Below are positions 1-6,843 of a DNA stretch of 15,299 nucleotides, in pieces. Each line of letters opens with the position of its first letter. Position 1 is the first letter of the stretch. The notes below the pieces were generated by a model. It was given only the letters and a program-made list of their open reading frames with translations. It ran no database searches and had not been told where the DNA came from. This DNA is from Actinomycetota bacterium (GTDB lineage Bacteria > Actinomycetota > Acidimicrobiia > Acidimicrobiales > Iamiaceae): positions 1-15,299 of the forward strand of contig JADGOP010000012.1 of the NCBI GenBank assembly GCA_017882935.1. The letters are read 5' to 3'. Made by a program: the position numbers and the translations under genes.

Positions 1-1062
1 TGCTTCGGCGCGGGCGACCCCACCCGGCTCAATCCGGTGTCGACCCCCGGGGAGCTCGCCGACCGCATCGCCGACTTCGCGGTGACCTACTACTGCCTGC
101 CGCCGCTGATGCACGCGGCGGGCCAGTGGGTGGCCATCTCCTGGCTGTGGAACGGAGGCCGCGTCATCCTGCACACCGGCTCGTTCGAGCCCGAGCGCGT
201 CTGGGACACCGTCGACGCCGAGGGCGTGAACCTGCTCACGGTCGTCGGCGACGCGGTGGGGAAGCCGCTGCTCGACCGGTGGCTCGAGGAGCCCGGGCGC
301 TGGGAGGCTGCGAGCCTGTTCTCGATCTCGAACGGCGGCGCGCCGATGTCGGCGGGCCTCAAGGCCCGCCTCGCGGCAGCGTTCCCGGGCAAGGTCATCT
401 CCGACGGGTTCGGGTCGTCGGAGACCGGCGCCCAGGGGAGCAACCGCCTCGAGCCCACCGACGCGGCACCCGCCGCCGCCGACCGCCCGTCCGGGGGCGT
501 GACCACGTTCCGGCCCGCCGACGACCGCACTGCGGTGCTCGGCGACGACCTCGAGCCGGTCGCTCCGGGGTCGGGCGACATCGGCCGCGTGGCGCTGCGC
601 GGGCGCATCCCGCTGCGCTACCACAACGACCCCGAGAAGACCGCGGCCACCTTCGTCGAGCACCGGGGCACCCGCTGGGTGATCACCGGCGACATGGCCA
701 CCGTCGACGCCGACGGCGGCATCACCCTGTTGGGTCGCGGCTCGCAGTGCATCAACACCGGCGGCGAGAAGGTCTTCTCCGAAGAGGTGGAGCTCACGCT
801 GCAGGGGCACCCCGCGGTGGCCGACGTGCTGGTCGTCGGTGTGCCCGACGAGCGGTGGGGTCAGGCGGTCTGCGCGGTCGTGCAGCCCGCGTCCGGCACC
901 GCTCCCACGCTCGAGGAGCTGCGCGACCACGCCCGCCGCGACCTCGCCGGCTACAAGCTGCCGAAGCACCTGGTGCTCGTCGACCGGGTGCGGCGCTCGC
1001 CCGCCGGCAAGGCCGACTACCGCTGGGCCGCGACCGCCGCCGCCGACGAGGCCTCCGCCTGA
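1..1062 (+). CDS. FadD19-like steroid/long-chain acyl-CoA synthetase, 5' end outside window
   Basis: An ATP-dependent ligase of the ANL (AMP-binding) superfamily that would join a carboxylic acid to CoA through an acyl-adenylate. The reading frame is open from the first base, so the GTG at 37 is internal; 353 residues are visible and roughly 200 N-terminal residues, including the P-loop, lie off the window. Visible motifs, numbered from the first codon, are GFGSSETG (136-143, adenine binding), the GDMATVDADGG aspartate, the hinge region LGRGSQCINTGGEKVFSEE, and the C-terminal RSPAGKADYRW whose lysine (K337, nt 1009-1011) is the predicted catalytic lysine. The hinge and C-terminal motifs read very like M. 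tuberculosis FadD19 (and FadD17), which activate steroid side-chain carboxylates. The steroid gene context agrees with that, but substrate specificity is inferred. A hairpin (1076-1122) follows the stop. A general fatty acyl-CoA ligase remains possible. Confidence 0.85.
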   Translation, partial: CFGAGDPTRLNPVSTPGELADRIADFAVTYYCLPPLMHAAGQWVAISWLWNGGRVILHTGSFEPERVWDTVDAEGVNLLTVVGDAVGKPLLDRWLEEPGRWEAASLFSISNGGAPMSAGLKARLAAAFPGKVISDGFGSSETGAQGSNRLEPTDAAPAAADRPSGGVTTFRPADDRTAVLGDDLEPVAPGSGDIGRVALRGRIPLRYHNDPEKTAATFVEHRGTRWVITGDMATVDADGGITLLGRGSQCINTGGEKVFSEEVELTLQGHPAVADVLVVGVPDERWGQAVCAVVQPASGTAPTLEELRDHARRDLAGYKLPKHLVLVDRVRRSPAGKADYRWAATAAADEASA

Positions 1063-1075
1063 CCCCGCCGTCCGA

Positions 1076-1122
1076 TTCACTGAACCCAAAGCGCGCGTCG
1101 CGCGCACTTCTGGTGCAGTGAA
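1076..1122. repeat. Imperfect 47-bp palindrome / possible terminator hairpin
   Basis: The outer arms TTCACTG (1076-1082) and CAGTGAA (1116-1122) are exact reverse complements. The core GCGCGCG (1091-1097) and CGCGCGC (1099-1105) is a second exact inverted repeat around T1098. Between the two, CCA and TGG can pair, with small internal loops and a 2-nt asymmetry. It starts 14 bp after the ligase stop and has no T-run behind it, so it could be a factor-independent-like terminator, an RNA-stabilising hairpin, or one copy of a dispersed palindromic repeat. It shares ACTTCTGG with the palindrome region at 2598-2646. Confidence 0.6.
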
Positions 1123-1208
1123 CCGGTGCGTGGGTGAACAGCGGGCGAACGGCCGGAGACACCCGTGTGACATGCTTTGGTCTGGACCTGCGGGGGCAGG
1201 GCCGGAAC

Positions 1209-1214
1209 AGGGGA
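1209..1214 (+). promoter_or_regulatory. Ribosome binding site fixing the start of the phosphoesterase gene
   Basis: AGGGGA lies 4 nt before the ATG at 1219. It decides for that ATG over the upstream in-frame GTG at 1177, because the ATG start also yields an immediate twin-arginine signal peptide. Confidence 0.7.
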
Positions 1215-1218
1215 TCCG

Positions 1219-2565
1219 ATGTCACCGTTGACGCGTCGCGAACTGCTGGTCGGAGCTGCCGCGGCAGGCGCCGTCGGCGCCGTGGGGGCCGCAGGCTGCT
1301 CCTCGGACTCGAAGCACGCCGGTGGCGGGAGCCCCGTGGCCACCACCACGGCCACCACGCTCGAGGGGGGCCCGGCCGACCCGAGCAAGGCGCCCTTCGA
1401 GACGGTCGTCGTGCTGATGATGGAGAACCGCTCGTTCGACCACCTCCTCGGGTGGCTCCCGGGTGCCGACGGTCGCCAGGCCGGCCAGACCTTCATCGAC
1501 GTCACGGGCGCCAAGCACGCGAGCTGGAACATCGGCGCGGACGCGCAGGGGTGCAACTACGCCGACCCGAAGCACGACTGGCACGCGGCGGTGAGGCAGT
1601 TCAACAACGGCAAGGCCGACGGCTTCCTGCGCACCCAGCCCGTCGGCGACCTCTTCCCGATCAGCTACTACGGGCAGCAGGACCTGCCGGTGCTCTCCGC
1701 CCTGGCGACCAACTACACGGCCTTCGACCACTACTACTGCTCGTTGCTGGCCGCGACGTGGCCCAACCGCTTCTACCAGCACTGCGCGACCACCGACATC
1801 GACGACACCGGGCTGTTCCCGGGGCCCCTCGGCGCGAAGGGCATGCCACCGGCGAACGCCAAGCGGCCGTCGAACCTGCAGCTCGCGATCTGGGACCGCA
1901 TCAAGGACGCCGGCCTGAAGGGCGGCTACTACTACCACGACGAGCCGATGACCGGCCTCTTCGCGAGCAAGCGCTACGACGACATCAGCTACCCGTACGC
2001 GCAGTTCCTCACCGACGCGAAGGCCGGCACGCTGCCCAACGTGACCTTCGTCGACCCCGACTACGGCACCGTCTCCGAGTACCTCGGGACCTCCAACGAC
2101 ATGCACCCGCACGGCAGCGTCGTGGTGGGGGACGCCTTCGTGGCCGAGGTGTACGACGCGCTGCGCAAGAGCCCGCAGTGGGACCGCATGGTGTTCGTGA
2201 TCAACTTCGACGAGCACGGCGGCTTCTCCGACCATGTCGCGCCGCCGACCGTCGCCGACGACACCGACAACGGTCCCGCGGCGGAGCACCCCGACTACAA
2301 GCGGCTCGGGTTCCGGGTGCCGGCGATCGCGATCAGCCCCTTCGCCCCGAAGAAGGTCGAGACGGCCGGGCCCTACGAGCACTGCTCGGTGTTGCGGATG
2401 ATCGAGTGGCGGTGGGGCCTCGAGCCCATGACCCTGCGTGACAAGCACGCCAAGAACCTGGCCGACGCGCTCGACTTCTCGCAGCGCCGCGCCGCCATCA
2501 CCCTCCCCGCCTACCCCGACCCCACCCCCGTGGCCTGCCCCCACCCCACGCTCGCCAAGGCCTGA
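1219..2565 (+). CDS. Tat-exported lipoprotein, phospholipase C / acid phosphatase family phosphoesterase
   Basis: A predicted extracytoplasmic phosphoesterase of 448 residues (PF04185 type: bacterial phospholipase C, AcpA acid phosphatase). The N-terminus MSPLTRRELLVG carries a twin-arginine motif (R6-R7), then an Ala/Gly-rich hydrophobic stretch and a lipobox ending AAG-C27, so the protein is probably exported folded by Tat and lipid-anchored. The mature protein has a Gly/Thr-rich linker to about residue 58. It then shows the family hallmark METVVVLMMENRSFDHL-like segment with ENRSFD at 69-74, and a metal-binding DEHGG at 331-335 followed by FSDH. Length is within the range of the compact members and shorter than the large PlcA-C enzymes, which carry C-terminal extensions absent here. 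It stands alone between two palindromes, so it may be an independent transcription unit. Substrate (phospholipid, phosphate monoester or other) cannot be told from sequence; a link to steroid use is only by location. Confidence 0.85.
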   Translation: MSPLTRRELLVGAAAAGAVGAVGAAGCSSDSKHAGGGSPVATTTATTLEGGPADPSKAPFETVVVLMMENRSFDHLLGWLPGADGRQAGQTFIDVTGAKHASWNIGADAQGCNYADPKHDWHAAVRQFNNGKADGFLRTQPVGDLFPISYYGQQDLPVLSALATNYTAFDHYYCSLLAATWPNRFYQHCATTDIDDTGLFPGPLGAKGMPPANAKRPSNLQLAIWDRIKDAGLKGGYYYHDEPMTGLFASKRYDDISYPYAQFLTDAKAGTLPNVTFVDPDYGTVSEYLGTSNDMHPHGSVVVGDAFVAEVYDALRKSPQWDRMVFVINFDEHGGFSDHVAPPTVADDTDNGPAAEHPDYKRLGFRVPAIAISPFAPKKVETAGPYEHCSVLRMIEWRWGLEPMTLRDKHAKNLADALDFSQRRAAITLPAYPDPTPVACPHPTLAKA

Positions 2566-2599
2566 CCCCGCCCCGCCCTGCGGTCCGCCACCCTCGAAC

Positions 2600-2646
2600 T
2601 TCTGGGGACGGATATGTGCGCATAGCGCGCATATCCGTCCCCAGAA
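2600..2646. terminator. Near-perfect 22-bp stem hairpin between convergent genes, likely bidirectional terminator and/or dispersed palindrome
   Basis: The left arm (2600-2621, beginning TTCTGGGGACGGATATG) and right arm (2625-2646, ending CATATCCGTCCCCAGAA) pair over 22 positions. There are 21 Watson-Crick pairs and one G-T wobble (T2617 with G2629) around a 3-nt ATA loop. It lies between the stops of the phosphoesterase gene (plus, 2565) and the AidB-like gene (minus, 2685), where a bidirectional terminator is expected. No T-run follows either arm, and the perfection of the arms is more than a terminator needs, so it may also be one copy of a repeated palindromic element. Confidence 0.75.
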
Positions 2647-2650
2647 CAGG

Positions 2651-2680
2651 GAAGGGACGGGAAGCGACGGGAAGCGACGG
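2651..2680. repeat. Three tandem 10-bp repeats (GAAGSGACGG)
   Basis: GAAGGGACGG is followed by two identical copies of GAAGCGACGG. The array starts 4 bp after the large hairpin and ends 4 bp before the stop codon of the AidB-like gene on the minus strand, so it lies wholly in the intergenic stretch. No function is evident; replication slippage would explain it. Confidence 0.7.
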
Positions 2681-2684
2681 GCGG

Positions 2685-4343
2685 TCAGGCGGCGGGGGCG
2701 TGGCGGGCGACGATCGCGGCCACGTCGGTGTGACGGGGCAGCGTGCCGAAGGCCCGACCGCCGTGGTGGCCCAGCCGGGTGGCACAGAACGCCTCGGCGA
2801 CCGCCTCGGGAGAGCACGCGACGAGCAGGGAGCCCTGGAGCACCAGGGCCAGCCGCTCGACGAGGTCGCGCGCCCGCAGCTCGAGGTCGTCGGGGTCGGC
2901 GAGGTCCTTCGCCAGCGCCTCGACCGCGTCGTCGAGGCGGTGGTCGTGGCCGGCCACCGAGTGGAGCTGACCGAAGAGGGCGTCGAGGGACTCAGGGCTG
3001 CGGCCGACCGCACGGAGCACGTCGAGGCAGATGACGTTGCCCGAGCCCTCCCAGATGCCGTTGACCGGGGCCTGCCGGTAGAGGCGGGGGAGCCCGGTCT
3101 CCTCGACGAACCCGACCCCGCCGAGGCACTCCATGGCTTCGGCGAGGTGCACCGGTGCCCGCTTGCAGGTCCAGTACTTCAGGACCGGCGTGGCGAGCCG
3201 GCGCAGCGCAGCCGCATGCTCGTCTCCGGCCCGCGCCCGGTCGAAGATGCCGGCCAGCCACAGCACGGGCACGGTGGCGGCCTCGGACTCGATCGCGAGG
3301 TCGGCCAGCACGTTCTGCATGAGGGGCTTGTCGACGAGCCGGCCACCGAAGGCGTCGCGGTGCGAGGTGTGGTGGATCGCCTCGGTGACGCCGCGGCGCA
3401 TCAGCGCAGCCGAGCCGAGCGAGCAGTCGAGGCGCGTGTGGTTGACCATCTCGATGATCGTGCGCACGCCCCGACCCTCGTCGCCGACCATGCGGGCCCA
3501 GGTGCCGGCCAGCTCGATCTCGCTGGACGCGTTCGAGCGGTCGCCGAGCTTGTCCTTGAGCCGTTGGATGCGGAACACGTTGGGCGTGCCGTCGGGTTGC
3601 CAGCGCGGGGTGAGGAAGCAGCTGAGGCCACCGGGGGCCTGGGCCAGCATGAGGAAGGCATCGCTCATGGGCGCCGAGCAGAACCACTTGTGCCCGGTGA
3701 GCAGGTACTCGCCGCCCGGCCCGCCGCCGGCGACCGGCGTGGCCGTGGTGGTGTTCGCCCTGACGTCGGACCCGCCCTGCTTCTCGGTCATCGCCATGCC
3801 GCACGTGAGCCCGGCCTTGTCGCCGGGTGGGGCGAACGTCGGGTCGTAGGTGCGGCTGAGGATGCCGGGCTCCCACTCCGACGCCAGGTCGGGCTGCTGC
3901 CGCAGGGCGGGCAGCACCGAGTAGGTCATCGAGACGGGGCACATGTGGCCACCGTCGACCTGGTACCAGACGACCATCTTGGCGGCGCGAGCGACGTGGG
4001 CCCCGGCGCGCTCGTCGGCCCAGGGTGCGGCGTGGATGCCGTGCTCGATCGCCACGCGCATCAGCTCGTGATAGGCGGGGTGGTAGTCGACGCGGTCGAT
4101 CCGCCGTCCGTAGCGGTCATGGGTGCGCAGCACCGGCACGTAGGTGTTGGCCTGCTCGCTCCAGAGCTGCGCCTCGGGTGACCCGGCCAGGCGGCCGAGG
4201 GCGTGCAGGTCGTCGCCGGCCCAGGCCGCGCCCTCGCGCGCGACGGCTTCCACGAGCACGTTGTCGCCGCCGTAGACATCCTGCTCGAGGAGCGGTGGCG
4301 GCTGGTTCGTCACGTCGTGGGTGGCGAGCGGATCGGGGTGCAC
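2685..4343 (-). CDS. AidB-like acyl-CoA dehydrogenase family protein
   Basis: A 552-residue flavoprotein of the AidB branch of the acyl-CoA dehydrogenase superfamily. E. coli AidB, a member of the alkylation-damage response, aligns by eye almost end to end: N-terminal THDVTNQPPPL (against THTVFNQPIPL), then MTEKQGGSDV at 185-194, GHKWF at 217-221, RLKDKLGDRSNAS at 261-273, and APVNGIWEGSGN at 425-436 with E432 in the place of the dehydrogenase-type glutamate. The C-terminal extension beyond residue 440, which binds DNA in E. coli AidB, is present. The GTG at 4343 is chosen because GGAGG lies 7 nt upstream and the N-terminus then matches AidB length. It sits 58 bp downstream of the CYP142-like gene on the same strand and is probably co-transcribed with it. 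Whether it acts on nucleic acid damage or on an acyl-CoA is open; the steroid context leaves the latter possible. Confidence 0.88.
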   Translation of the reverse strand: MHPDPLATHDVTNQPPPLLEQDVYGGDNVLVEAVAREGAAWAGDDLHALGRLAGSPEAQLWSEQANTYVPVLRTHDRYGRRIDRVDYHPAYHELMRVAIEHGIHAAPWADERAGAHVARAAKMVVWYQVDGGHMCPVSMTYSVLPALRQQPDLASEWEPGILSRTYDPTFAPPGDKAGLTCGMAMTEKQGGSDVRANTTTATPVAGGGPGGEYLLTGHKWFCSAPMSDAFLMLAQAPGGLSCFLTPRWQPDGTPNVFRIQRLKDKLGDRSNASSEIELAGTWARMVGDEGRGVRTIIEMVNHTRLDCSLGSAALMRRGVTEAIHHTSHRDAFGGRLVDKPLMQNVLADLAIESEAATVPVLWLAGIFDRARAGDEHAAALRRLATPVLKYWTCKRAPVHLAEAMECLGGVGFVEETGLPRLYRQAPVNGIWEGSGNVICLDVLRAVGRSPESLDALFGQLHSVAGHDHRLDDAVEALAKDLADPDDLELRARDLVERLALVLQGSLLVACSPEAVAEAFCATRLGHHGGRAFGTLPRHTDVAAIVARHAPAA

Positions 4344-4350
4344 GGGCGAG

Positions 4351-4355
4351 CCTCC
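4351..4355 (-). promoter_or_regulatory. Ribosome binding site fixing the start of the AidB-like gene
   Basis: On the minus strand GGAGG precedes the GTG at 4343 by 7 nt. The frame stays open 15 codons further to another GTG (4388), but that start has no comparable site and would add a tail absent from AidB. Confidence 0.75.
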
Positions 4356-4401
4356 GATGTCGGTGCGGCAGTCGCCATTGTGCCCCACCTGGTCAGGTCG
4401 G

Positions 4402-5616
4402 TCAGGCGGTGGCGACGCCGACCCTGGCGGTCGGGGTGAAGGTGACCTTCATGCCCTCGTAGCCGCTCACGAAGTTGGCGGGCCGGTAGGCGGGCTCGTC
4501 GTCGCCGGCGAGCTCGAGGTCGGGGAGGCGCGTGAGCAGCTGCTCGAACATGATGCGCAGCTCGAGGCGGGCGAGCGCCTGGCCCAGGCAGAAGTGGGCG
4601 CCGAAGCCGAACGCCACGTGCTCGTTCGGGGTGCGCTCGACATCGAAGCGGAACGGGTCGTCGAACACGCGCTCGTCGCGGTTGGCCGACGGGTAGAGCA
4701 GCAGCAGCTCGTCGCCCTCGGCCAGCTTCTGGCCGTGGAAGTCGACGTCGCCGGTGACGGTGCGCGCCATGTTCTTGATGGGCGTGACCCACCGGAGCAT
4801 CTCCTCGACGGCCGTCGGGATCCTGCCCGGGTCGTCGATGAGCTTCTGGCGCTGGTCGGGGTCGGCCATGAGCTGGTAGGCGCCGCCGGAGATGACGTGG
4901 CGGGTGGTCTCGTCGCCGCCGATCAGCACCAGCAACGACTCGTGCACGATGGCGTCGGGGCTGAGCTTCTCGCCGTCGACCTCGGCGTGCACGAACACGC
5001 TCATGAGGTCGTCGCGCGGGCACTTCTGGCGGTCCTCGACGACACGGGCGGCGTACTCGGTGTAGCCCACGAAGGCCTCGCCGGCCTTGACCATGGCGTC
5101 CTCGTTGTCGAGCCCCACGAGGCCGCGGAGCATGTCGTCGGACCACCGCATGAGGTCGGGCCGGTCGGCGGGCTCGACCCCCAGCGCGTCGCCGATGACG
5201 ATGAGGGGGAGCCACGCGGCGATGTCCCACACGAAGTCGCACTCGCCGCGCTCGCAGACGTCGTCGATGATGGCGTCGCACGTCTGGCGCAGGTAGGCCT
5301 CCTGCTCCCGCACGCGCTTGGGCGTGAAGCCCTTGTTGATGAGCTTGCGACGCGCCCAGTGGGCCGGGTCGTCCATGTCGATCATCATCGGGAGGGGGCC
5401 GTTGGCCGGACGGATGCCGCCGGCGTTGGAGAACAGCTCCGGGTGCTTCGACACCTCCTTGATCTCGTGGTAGCCGGCGATGCCCCACACCCCGCTGTTG
5501 GGGTCGTGGTACACGGGAGCGTGCTGGCGCATCCACGTGAGCTCCTCGTGGGGGTTGCGCCCCCAGAAGCTCCCGCTCACCAGATCGATGCGGGGGTTGG
5601 TCGGGTGCTCGGCCAT
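4402..5616 (-). CDS. Cytochrome P450, CYP142-like steroid side-chain (C26/C27) monooxygenase
   Basis: A soluble bacterial P450 of 404 residues. In order it shows the I-helix oxygen-activation motif GGDETTRH (233-240), the ExxR pair E272/R275, and the haem loop FGFGAHFCLG (336-345) with C343 as axial ligand. Long stretches read like M. tuberculosis CYP142A1: ELFSNAGGIRP (60-70), LPMMIDMDDPAH (75-86), CERGECDFV (121-129) and the C-terminal RPANFVSG (378-385). CYP142 enzymes oxidise the terminal methyl of cholesterol or cholestenone to the carboxylate, opening side-chain beta-oxidation; the same reaction is inferred here. Redox partners are not in the window. Start: ATG 5616 has no Shine-Dalgarno, but a TAGAGT hexamer ends 7 nt before it, so a leaderless mRNA is likely. 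A KstR-like operator lies just upstream (5631-5644), shared with the divergent dehydrogenase gene. Confidence 0.88.
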   Translation of the reverse strand: MAEHPTNPRIDLVSGSFWGRNPHEELTWMRQHAPVYHDPNSGVWGIAGYHEIKEVSKHPELFSNAGGIRPANGPLPMMIDMDDPAHWARRKLINKGFTPKRVREQEAYLRQTCDAIIDDVCERGECDFVWDIAAWLPLIVIGDALGVEPADRPDLMRWSDDMLRGLVGLDNEDAMVKAGEAFVGYTEYAARVVEDRQKCPRDDLMSVFVHAEVDGEKLSPDAIVHESLLVLIGGDETTRHVISGGAYQLMADPDQRQKLIDDPGRIPTAVEEMLRWVTPIKNMARTVTGDVDFHGQKLAEGDELLLLYPSANRDERVFDDPFRFDVERTPNEHVAFGFGAHFCLGQALARLELRIMFEQLLTRLPDLELAGDDEPAYRPANFVSGYEGMKVTFTPTARVGVATA

Positions 5617-5623
5617 GCCGCGG

Positions 5624-5629
5624 ACTCTA
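5624..5629 (-). promoter_or_regulatory. -10 hexamer TAGAGT for leaderless transcription of the CYP142-like gene
   Basis: On the minus strand TAGAGT fits the actinobacterial TAnnnT -10 pattern. Seven nucleotides separate it from the ATG at 5616, so the predicted transcription start is the A of the start codon. No Shine-Dalgarno is visible, in agreement. The same 7-nt geometry recurs before the hydratase gene at 14890. No convincing -35 was seen. Confidence 0.5.
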
Positions 5630-5630
5630 G

Positions 5631-5644
5631 TAGAACCTGTTCCA
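5631..5644. promoter_or_regulatory. KstR-like operator TAGAACCTGTTCCA
   Basis: The 14-bp site fits the mycobacterial KstR consensus TnnAACnnGTTnnA at every fixed position. It lies in the 52-bp gap between the divergent CYP142-like and FadE26-like genes and immediately upstream of the minus-strand -10, so a bound repressor could shut both directions. KstR is a TetR-family repressor of cholesterol catabolism released by a steroid CoA thioester; no regulator gene is in the window, so its identity here is inferred. Confidence 0.7.
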
Positions 5645-5668
5645 GTCTTGAGCCGAACAGGGGGCCGT

Positions 5669-6838
5669 GTGGAGATCGCGTACACCACCGAGCAGGAGGC
5701 GCTGCGCCAGGAGCTGCGCGCCTACTTCCGGGAGCTGATGACGCCCGAGGTGCAGGCCGAGGTCGCCGCCGGCGAGACCGGTGGCCCGGCGTCGCTGGCC
5801 GCGGTCCGCAAGATGGGCGCCGACGGCTGGCTCGGCATCGGCTGGCCGAAGGAGTACGGCGGCCAGGGCGCCACGCCGCTCGAGCAGTTCATCTTCATCA
5901 ACGAGTCGTGGCGGGCGGGCGCGCCCACGCCGTTCCTCAGCATCAACACCGTCGGCACCACCATCCAGGAGTTCGGCACGCAGGAGCAGAAGGACTTCTT
6001 CCTGCCGCGCATCCTGGCGGGCGAGCTGCACTTCTCGATCGGCTACACCGAGCCGAACTCGGGCACCGACCTGGCATCGCTCACCACGAAGGCGGTGAAG
6101 GACGGCGACGAGTGGGTCATCAACGGGCAGAAGACCTTCACCAGCCTCGCCAGCTACGCCGACTACGTGTGGCTCGCGGTCCGCACCGACCCCGAGGCCC
6201 CGAAGCACCGCGGCATCACCATCTTCGCGGTGCCCACCACCGACCCCGGGTACTCGTACACGAAGATCCAGACGATGGTGAACGCCAGCACGTTCCAGAC
6301 CTTCTACGACAACGTGCGCGTGCCGGAGACGGCCATCATCGGGCAGCTCAACCGCGGCTGGGACCTCATCGTCAACCAGCTCAACTACGAGCGGGTGTCG
6401 CTGGCACCCCCCGGCACCGTCGAGCGGGTCTACTCCGAGGCGCTCGACTGGGCGTGCGACGAGAGGCTGGCCGACGGTCGCCGCGTCATCGACCAGGAGT
6501 GGGTGCAGCTCAACTTCGCCCGGGTGCGCGCCGGCATCGAGGCGCTCACCCTCATGAACTGGAAGGCCGCCACCGCCCCGTCGGTCGACCCGGCGTTCTG
6601 CAGCGCCATCAAGGTGTACGGCACCGAGTTCTACATCCAGGCCTACCGGCTGCTGATGGAGATCATGGGGCAGCGCAGCACCCTCGGTCGGGGCTCGCCC
6701 CTGGCGCTGCTCGAAGGACACCTCGAACGTGCCTGCCAGGGCACCCTCATCCTCACCTTCGGCGGTGGGGTCAACGAGGTCCAGCGCGACCTCATCTCCC
6801 TGTTCGGCCTCGGCATGCCCCGCACCCCCCGGATGTGA
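5669..6838 (+). CDS. FadE26 (ChsE4)-like steroid acyl-CoA dehydrogenase, catalytic subunit
   Basis: A 389-residue acyl-CoA dehydrogenase that would introduce the alpha-beta double bond into a steroid side-chain CoA ester using FAD. The N-terminus MEIAYTTEQEALRQELRAYF and the motifs GWPKEYGGQG (58-67), HFSIGYTEPNSGTDLASL (121-138), DYVWLAVRTDP (165-175) and LTFGGGVNEVQRD (362-374) read like M. tuberculosis FadE26 and its paralogue FadE29. E241 in LNYERVSL (238-245) is the likely catalytic base. These enzymes work as alpha2-beta2 heterotetramers with a partner encoded next door, and here a FadE27-like gene follows after 5 bp. GTG 5669 is chosen because AGGGGG lies 4 nt upstream and the N-terminus then matches the family. 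The operator at 5631-5644 lies directly upstream. Assignment to FadE26 rather than FadE29 is a by-eye preference. Confidence 0.85.
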   Translation: MEIAYTTEQEALRQELRAYFRELMTPEVQAEVAAGETGGPASLAAVRKMGADGWLGIGWPKEYGGQGATPLEQFIFINESWRAGAPTPFLSINTVGTTIQEFGTQEQKDFFLPRILAGELHFSIGYTEPNSGTDLASLTTKAVKDGDEWVINGQKTFTSLASYADYVWLAVRTDPEAPKHRGITIFAVPTTDPGYSYTKIQTMVNASTFQTFYDNVRVPETAIIGQLNRGWDLIVNQLNYERVSLAPPGTVERVYSEALDWACDERLADGRRVIDQEWVQLNFARVRAGIEALTLMNWKAATAPSVDPAFCSAIKVYGTEFYIQAYRLLMEIMGQRSTLGRGSPLALLEGHLERACQGTLILTFGGGVNEVQRDLISLFGLGMPRTPRM

Positions 6839-6843
6839 CCACC

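Noticed and set aside
1177..1218. Upstream GTG as start of the phosphoesterase
   Set aside because: It would bury the twin-arginine signal 14 residues inside; the ATG at 1219 has a good ribosome binding site.
2651..2680. CRISPR or iteron array
   Set aside because: There are only three head-to-tail 10-bp units without spacers; nothing else suggests either.
1222..2817. 531-codon minus-strand frame opposite the phosphoesterase
   Set aside because: It runs through the hairpin and the end of the AidB-like gene, shows no motifs, and is a shadow of the clearly coding plus strand.
2438..3034. 198-codon plus-strand frame crossing the hairpin
   Set aside because: It is Pro/Arg-rich low complexity across a convergent intergenic region, with no start signals or family resemblance.
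4321..5668. Long open frame on the plus strand running through the antisense of the CYP142-like gene and later joining the FadE27-like frame (1217 codons in all)
   Set aside because: Only the part from 6844 has family motifs; the rest is a GC-rich shadow of the P450 and FadE26-like genes with no protein-like motifs.
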